Shown: in pieces, positions 60,201 through 64,000 of the stretch
Layout of the letters: the number at the start of each line of letters is the position of its first letter
How positions within the stretch are numbered: the stretch's first letter is position 1
Source of the DNA: Colletotrichum lupini
Lineage: Eukaryota; Ascomycota; Sordariomycetes; Glomerellales; Glomerellaceae
DNA: 64,000 nt
Reading direction: 5' to 3'
Assembly: GCF_023278565.1 (NCBI RefSeq)
Contig: NC_064680.1
Span: forward strand, 1,674,001 to 1,738,000
Made by a program: the position numbers and the translations under genes
The notes under the pieces: model-generated
What the model was told of the DNA's origin: nothing
What the model saw: only the letters and a program-made list of their open reading frames with translations
Databases searched by the model: none

Positions 60201-62487
60201 AGCGGAACTTTGTGCAACCTCAGCAGGCCAGTCATTTTCGACACCGTATTTGATAGTCGCGGGTTGCAAATACCTGATCATTTGTATCATCGAACGGTTT
60301 GGTTCCGTTGGTCATGACGCAAGGAGAAATGGTCTCCCGGTCTCAATTACCTTTCAATGCCAGTCGGAGTTGCGGGGATCACAATCCCGATGTGAAATAT
60401 GCAGCATTCCTCGCATCAAGAGAAGGAGATGTGCTCTGGTCCATCGCGAGGAACATTGTCTCGTTTCAAACCTCTCTCTGTACGCATGGGATTCTCATTT
60501 CCGATCCAGCGACAAGGCGCCATCGGCTCCGGCCGAGTTTAGTTTCACGGATAATCCGATCATCTACCTATCAGTGACGCAGCTATTCGTTGATGGACAC
60601 AATACTTGTCTTTCAGCGGTCCGACTTTGTTGCCAGGCAGCCAGATATACGGATCGCCGCAGTTCACGTTGCAAAGACCTGGCATTTGTGGCTGTTGGCG
60701 AGCATAGTTGAGCGGGTCGCATGGTTCGTCCGACTGATCTGCGTGCACGCTTGTCAAGTCTAGTTTGACAGCTCAAACTCTACTAGAGACTCGGGTTTAA
60801 GTCAAACGACACGATCGATGTTGATAGACAGTGGCAATACACGTTCGCGGCCAAGACTAAGGATTGAAGAACCTGGCGGCCCCGAAATCGCATTTTGGTT
60901 CTCGTGGTACTTTCCCATCCCTCTCTGCCCCTCTATTAATATCTCTTTGGCAACCGCATCCTTTCACTGCCGGCAGATCAGATGGTCGCTCACATAAGCT
61001 CAAAAAAGCCCGCAAGCGTGGGATGCACCCACTTGTACGACTGCACTCCAGCCTTGTCTTACACTCCTCCGATCACCACCAGAGCCAGAATAGAGGCTTA
61101 TTTTCGGTCGACCAGCACACCGGCTGAACAAGCGAATGCATGTAGTATGTAGTGCATACTGCCTGCTTGGTGTTTCGCCACACTTGCTGGCAGGCATACA
61201 TTGTGGATGGTCATCAGAATGCGGCCTGCTCGGGTTGATGGTTAATCCAGCCGATTGCCTCCTAAGGTATTTGGTCGTCAGTCGATCCTTACCTGAGCTG
61301 GGGTATCAAGGCACTCCTCAACGTGCCAGTACGGTGCCGGCTTCTCGGATCCGGGTATCGTGGGAAGATGTGCCCAACGGGCGCTTATCATCATGGACCC
61401 CATGCGCGGTTCCAGCATCATCACAATCACGTTGTTGGTTTCAACCTCCGGGATATGAAGCATCCATCGTCGTGTGTCTTCTGCAGAAAGAAGGACAAGT
61501 TTGCTGACTTTTCTTGCTGGTATCCTGCTGCATCTGCTGTTGCATCGCACCAGCATGGCACGAACAAGCTGATCTCACCTTGCTCACCCACCTACTCCGT
61601 AGTCCGTACTGCAGTAATTATGTGCAATCCAACATGGCCAACCAACCTCCCATTCACCGGCCAATCCTATTGGCATTCAATACTGCAACAGCAGTGGCCC
61701 CCGAAGCCCCCCTCCCCCCTGCTCTCATCGAGGCGGGTATTGTGCGCAACGTCGCATCTTGCCGCCCCCATTGGCTCATCCGCACGGGGGCCGACCAATT
61801 GAACGGCCCCTCTCGAACTCGGCGCTTAGCATCCCTCATCACCTCCGCTCCTCATTGGACCTCCCCGTTGTGACGGCGCACCGTCGGTCAACCACGGCAC
61901 ATGCAGCTCAGCGGCCCTTTCAACCCCCATTGCCCTGAGCTTACCCGGCCACCCGCCCGCCTGGCCCCCTCTTTGGATAGGTGAATGGCGATGAATGAAT
62001 GGAGCAAATGGGCGGCGGCGAATGGTTTGACCTGCAGAAGGGAGGGAGATATGGCCCTTAAACTGTCACCCTGCCCCCATCCGACCCATTGAGAGGCTCA
62101 TTCTTTACTCTTGGTCCCCTTTTCTCACTCTTCACTCTTATTGAAGATTCGACCTCTTGTCGAAGCGACGAAGACGACAGCAAAGCTCGAATCCCGCAAG
62201 TCTGATCGCGAGCTTCTTCTCATTGCGTTCGAGTGCTGGGTACTTGGCCAATGTGAAACCCCATTGTTTGCTTTGGCGAACAACCGCGCCTAGGAATACA
62301 AGGAACTCACTTTAAACCCCCAAAAGTCTTGGCACAGAGAGGCACAGAGAGGGGAGAGAGTTACAACCCAACGACTTCATTAAGAGGACAAAACCCCCCC
62401 CTCAGGCGACACGGGCATTGACACACCTCTCATCAAACACGCATACACGATAAGAAACGGAGGAGAGCAGAAGGAGAGGAAGGAAAG
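54236..62487. other. Gene-poor stretch upstream of the kinase, 8.2 kb
   Basis: No gene that I can support firmly. The first 2.5 kb are the kinase upstream region, with GGTA/TACC clusters at about 54545-54590 and 56700-56765. A 100-codon ATG frame at 55452-55754 (+) is Leu/Val/Arg-rich but unrecognised. A 374-codon frame at 58444-59568 (+) has the Ser/Cys/His/Arg-rich composition of chance translation. A stop-free segment at about 59655-60116 (+) without an ATG looks more protein-like (GECTTYAFEPARDPFPFN) and may be a remnant exon. A TACTCCGTA motif is at 61593-61601. The last 500 bases are probably the promoter of the 62488 gene. Confidence 0.45.
59655..60116 (+). pseudogene. Possible exon or decayed gene fragment, no start codon
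   Basis: A stop-to-stop frame of about 150 codons with no ATG near its beginning. Its translation contains two protein-like stretches, GECTTYAFEPARDPFPFN and PIAHIPKSLAKLLDSE, with several Cys (CTTY, DRGC, PCHVKCYC), loosely like a small secreted fungal protein. No signal peptide or clear splice acceptor was found upstream, and frames before and after are broken. It may equally be a chance frame. Confidence 0.2.
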
Positions 62488-63378
62488 ATGACGTACAAGA
62501 TCTTGCACAGGAAATGGCTGCTGCGGAAATGGATGTGGACGCTCATGCCGCTGGAGCTGGCCGGCCTCGTCCCGCTCCTCGTTCTCTTCGGCATCGCGCA
62601 GCCGGACCTCTACCGGACCAAGCTCTGGGAGGTCGGGCACGCCTACGGCTTCAACTCGAACCCAAAGATGATTCTCTACGCCTACGCGAACTATGAGCCG
62701 TACCCCAAGGTCCCCTTCGTATGGACACGAACGTGAGTCCTCCCCATTACTCTGTTGCCTCTTCTATCAAAAGACCACTACAACTAAAACTTTTGGAATC
62801 ACAGACTCACAGACTTCAACGTCGCCATCTCGGTCATCACCCTCTTCCTCCTCCTCACCAAACTCGTCGCCTTCATCATGAAGTTCTGGTTCCCCCTCCT
62901 CGCCGCCGGCATCAACGTCGCCATGGTCGCCCTCTACACCGTCTCCGTCTACGGCCAAATGGGACCCGACCACGCCGACCCGCGCTACCCGTCCTCGATC
63001 GCCTGGTACGTCGCCAAGTCGTGCGACTACGCCCGCCCCTTTAGCGCCTACAAGAGCTGCCAGCTCGCAAAGGGCACCTTTGCCGTCACGGTCTACATGC
63101 TCGCGCTCTACCTCGCCAACTTGGGCATCGCGCTGTACGTGCTGTGGCCGAACGCGGGCGACAAAGTCGACGGCGACGAGGACGATGATGGCAGGGGAAG
63201 CAGCGACGGCAGCTCGCCGGTGGATTATGCGAAGGAGGGGAGGGAGTGGGAGATGAGGGATTGGCATGCCAAGGGCGGGCCGGCGAGTCCGCGGGTCGGG
63301 GTCGTGCCGTACACGCCCAGGACGCAGGCTTTCCATACGCTTGATAGGAAGTTGCCGTTGAGGCAGCAGTATGGTTAA
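62488..63378 (+). CDS. Fungal four-pass membrane protein, function unknown
   Basis: Two exons, 62488-62732 and 62805-63378, joined across a 72-nt GT-AG intron in phase 2; 272 residues. Hydrophobic segments lie at about 19-37, 85-106, 108-131 and 171-196, giving a four-helix membrane topology. The N-terminus is short and basic (KILHRKWLLRKW). The loop between helices 1 and 2 is about 47 residues. The loop between helices 3 and 4 carries two Cys (SCDY, SCQLAK). The C-terminal ~75 residues are soluble, with an acidic patch (DGDEDDDGRG) and then Arg/Pro-rich sequence ending KLPLRQQYG. I recognise this as the type of MARVEL-like or uncharacterised integral membrane protein common in Pezizomycotina, but not a named family. 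The ATG chosen is the first in frame and directly precedes the basic segment. Confidence 0.87.
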
Positions 63379-64000
63379 AGCCGGATGGTGCGTTGGTGGA
63401 GGGGGGAAGGAGAACATTATGTGGAAAGACGGGAAGCTTTTAAATGTTTGGATGATGGATGATGGTGGATGTGAAGAACATCGCTTCTTCTACATTCTCT
63501 ACAGTCTCAGGAGGCGCCGGCGTGGCTTTAACTCTATTATTTCATTGTCTATTTAATTTCCATTTTAATGTTGATATACCACCCATCGGATGAAGTCATA
63601 CATTCGAGAGTAAGAAGGAAAACCCAACTCTTGACTTCGAGATTACAAGACTCTGGGCTAATCAGGTCAATTCCATCAAAAGCAGAAAGAGTCTGTGTCA
63701 AATTCTTATGCATTCCGTCCAATCGACGAGAAGTGTTTGTTTCCTCGTCACTCCACGTACTCTCCCAAGCAAACCAACCCCTTTTCGGAAGTGTGTGTAT
63801 ATTCACGGGATAGCAAAAGAACGACCTGACGCATTTCTCACGTTCACCTGAAAACGGACCGCAAGGTCTTCAACTGATGACCTCCTAGCTTGCCTTCAAA
63901 CGACACTTTCGCGGCCCCACGCCTCGATTCAGATTTGTTCCACGTCAAGCGGCTGGGATCATTCTGAGATGAGAGGGCCTACATAGAGCCATCCAGCTGC
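63379..64000. other. 3' flank of the membrane-protein gene to the window end
   Basis: About 620 bases. The first 180 should contain the 3' untranslated region. Short overlapping frames on both strands around 63549-63813 have no recognisable content. No gene supported. Confidence 0.4.

Overview
The window comes from a filamentous ascomycete, most likely a sordariomycete. Introns are short (about 50-90 nt) with GTRNGT-like donors. The genes include white collar 2, a very large hybrid histidine kinase and typical Pezizomycotina orphan proteins. One AT-rich block has almost completely lost CpA and TpG, the signature of repeat-induced point mutation (RIP). The genus cannot be fixed from the sequence alone.

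Layout. Bases 1-21957 contain no gene I can support: only microsatellites, GGTA/TACC-rich low-complexity DNA and one tRNA-derived SINE-like element. From 21958 the region is genic: a Ser-rich orphan protein (+), a five-exon amidase (+, 26436-28545), a five-exon beta-flanking protein (-, 28800-30147) and white collar 2 (-, 31823-33562) with a long upstream region. A RIP-destroyed repeat relic (about 37250-38895) follows, then RAD50 (+, 39321-43297), the PP4 regulatory subunit R2/Psy4 (-, 43741-45603), tRNA-Val(UAC) (-), mitochondrial ribosome recycling factor (+, 46213-47147), a mitochondrially targeted RGG-repeat protein (-, 47485-48840) and a 1529-residue hybrid histidine kinase (-, 49593-54235). 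A second gene-poor stretch (54236-62487) leads to a four-pass membrane protein (+, 62488-63378).

How the genes relate. There is no biosynthetic cluster; these are mostly conserved single-copy genes. Themes are light/clock sensing (WC-2), two-component signalling (hybrid kinase), DNA double-strand-break repair and its phosphatase control (RAD50 converging on PPP4R2), and mitochondrial translation (RRF converging on an RGG protein with a presequence). Three neighbouring pairs are convergent (amidase/beta-flanking, RAD50/PPP4R2, RRF/RGG protein). PPP4R2 and RRF share a divergent upstream region that holds the tRNA gene.

Exon structures were built by hand from splice signals and frame continuity; no transcript or homology search was available. 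I found no clear undescribed system. The most useful oddities are the CpA-saturated RIP island between WC-2 and RAD50, the SINE-like element, a 9-base motif (TACTCCGTA) repeated in intergenic DNA, and the RGG domain in a protein apparently sent to mitochondria.
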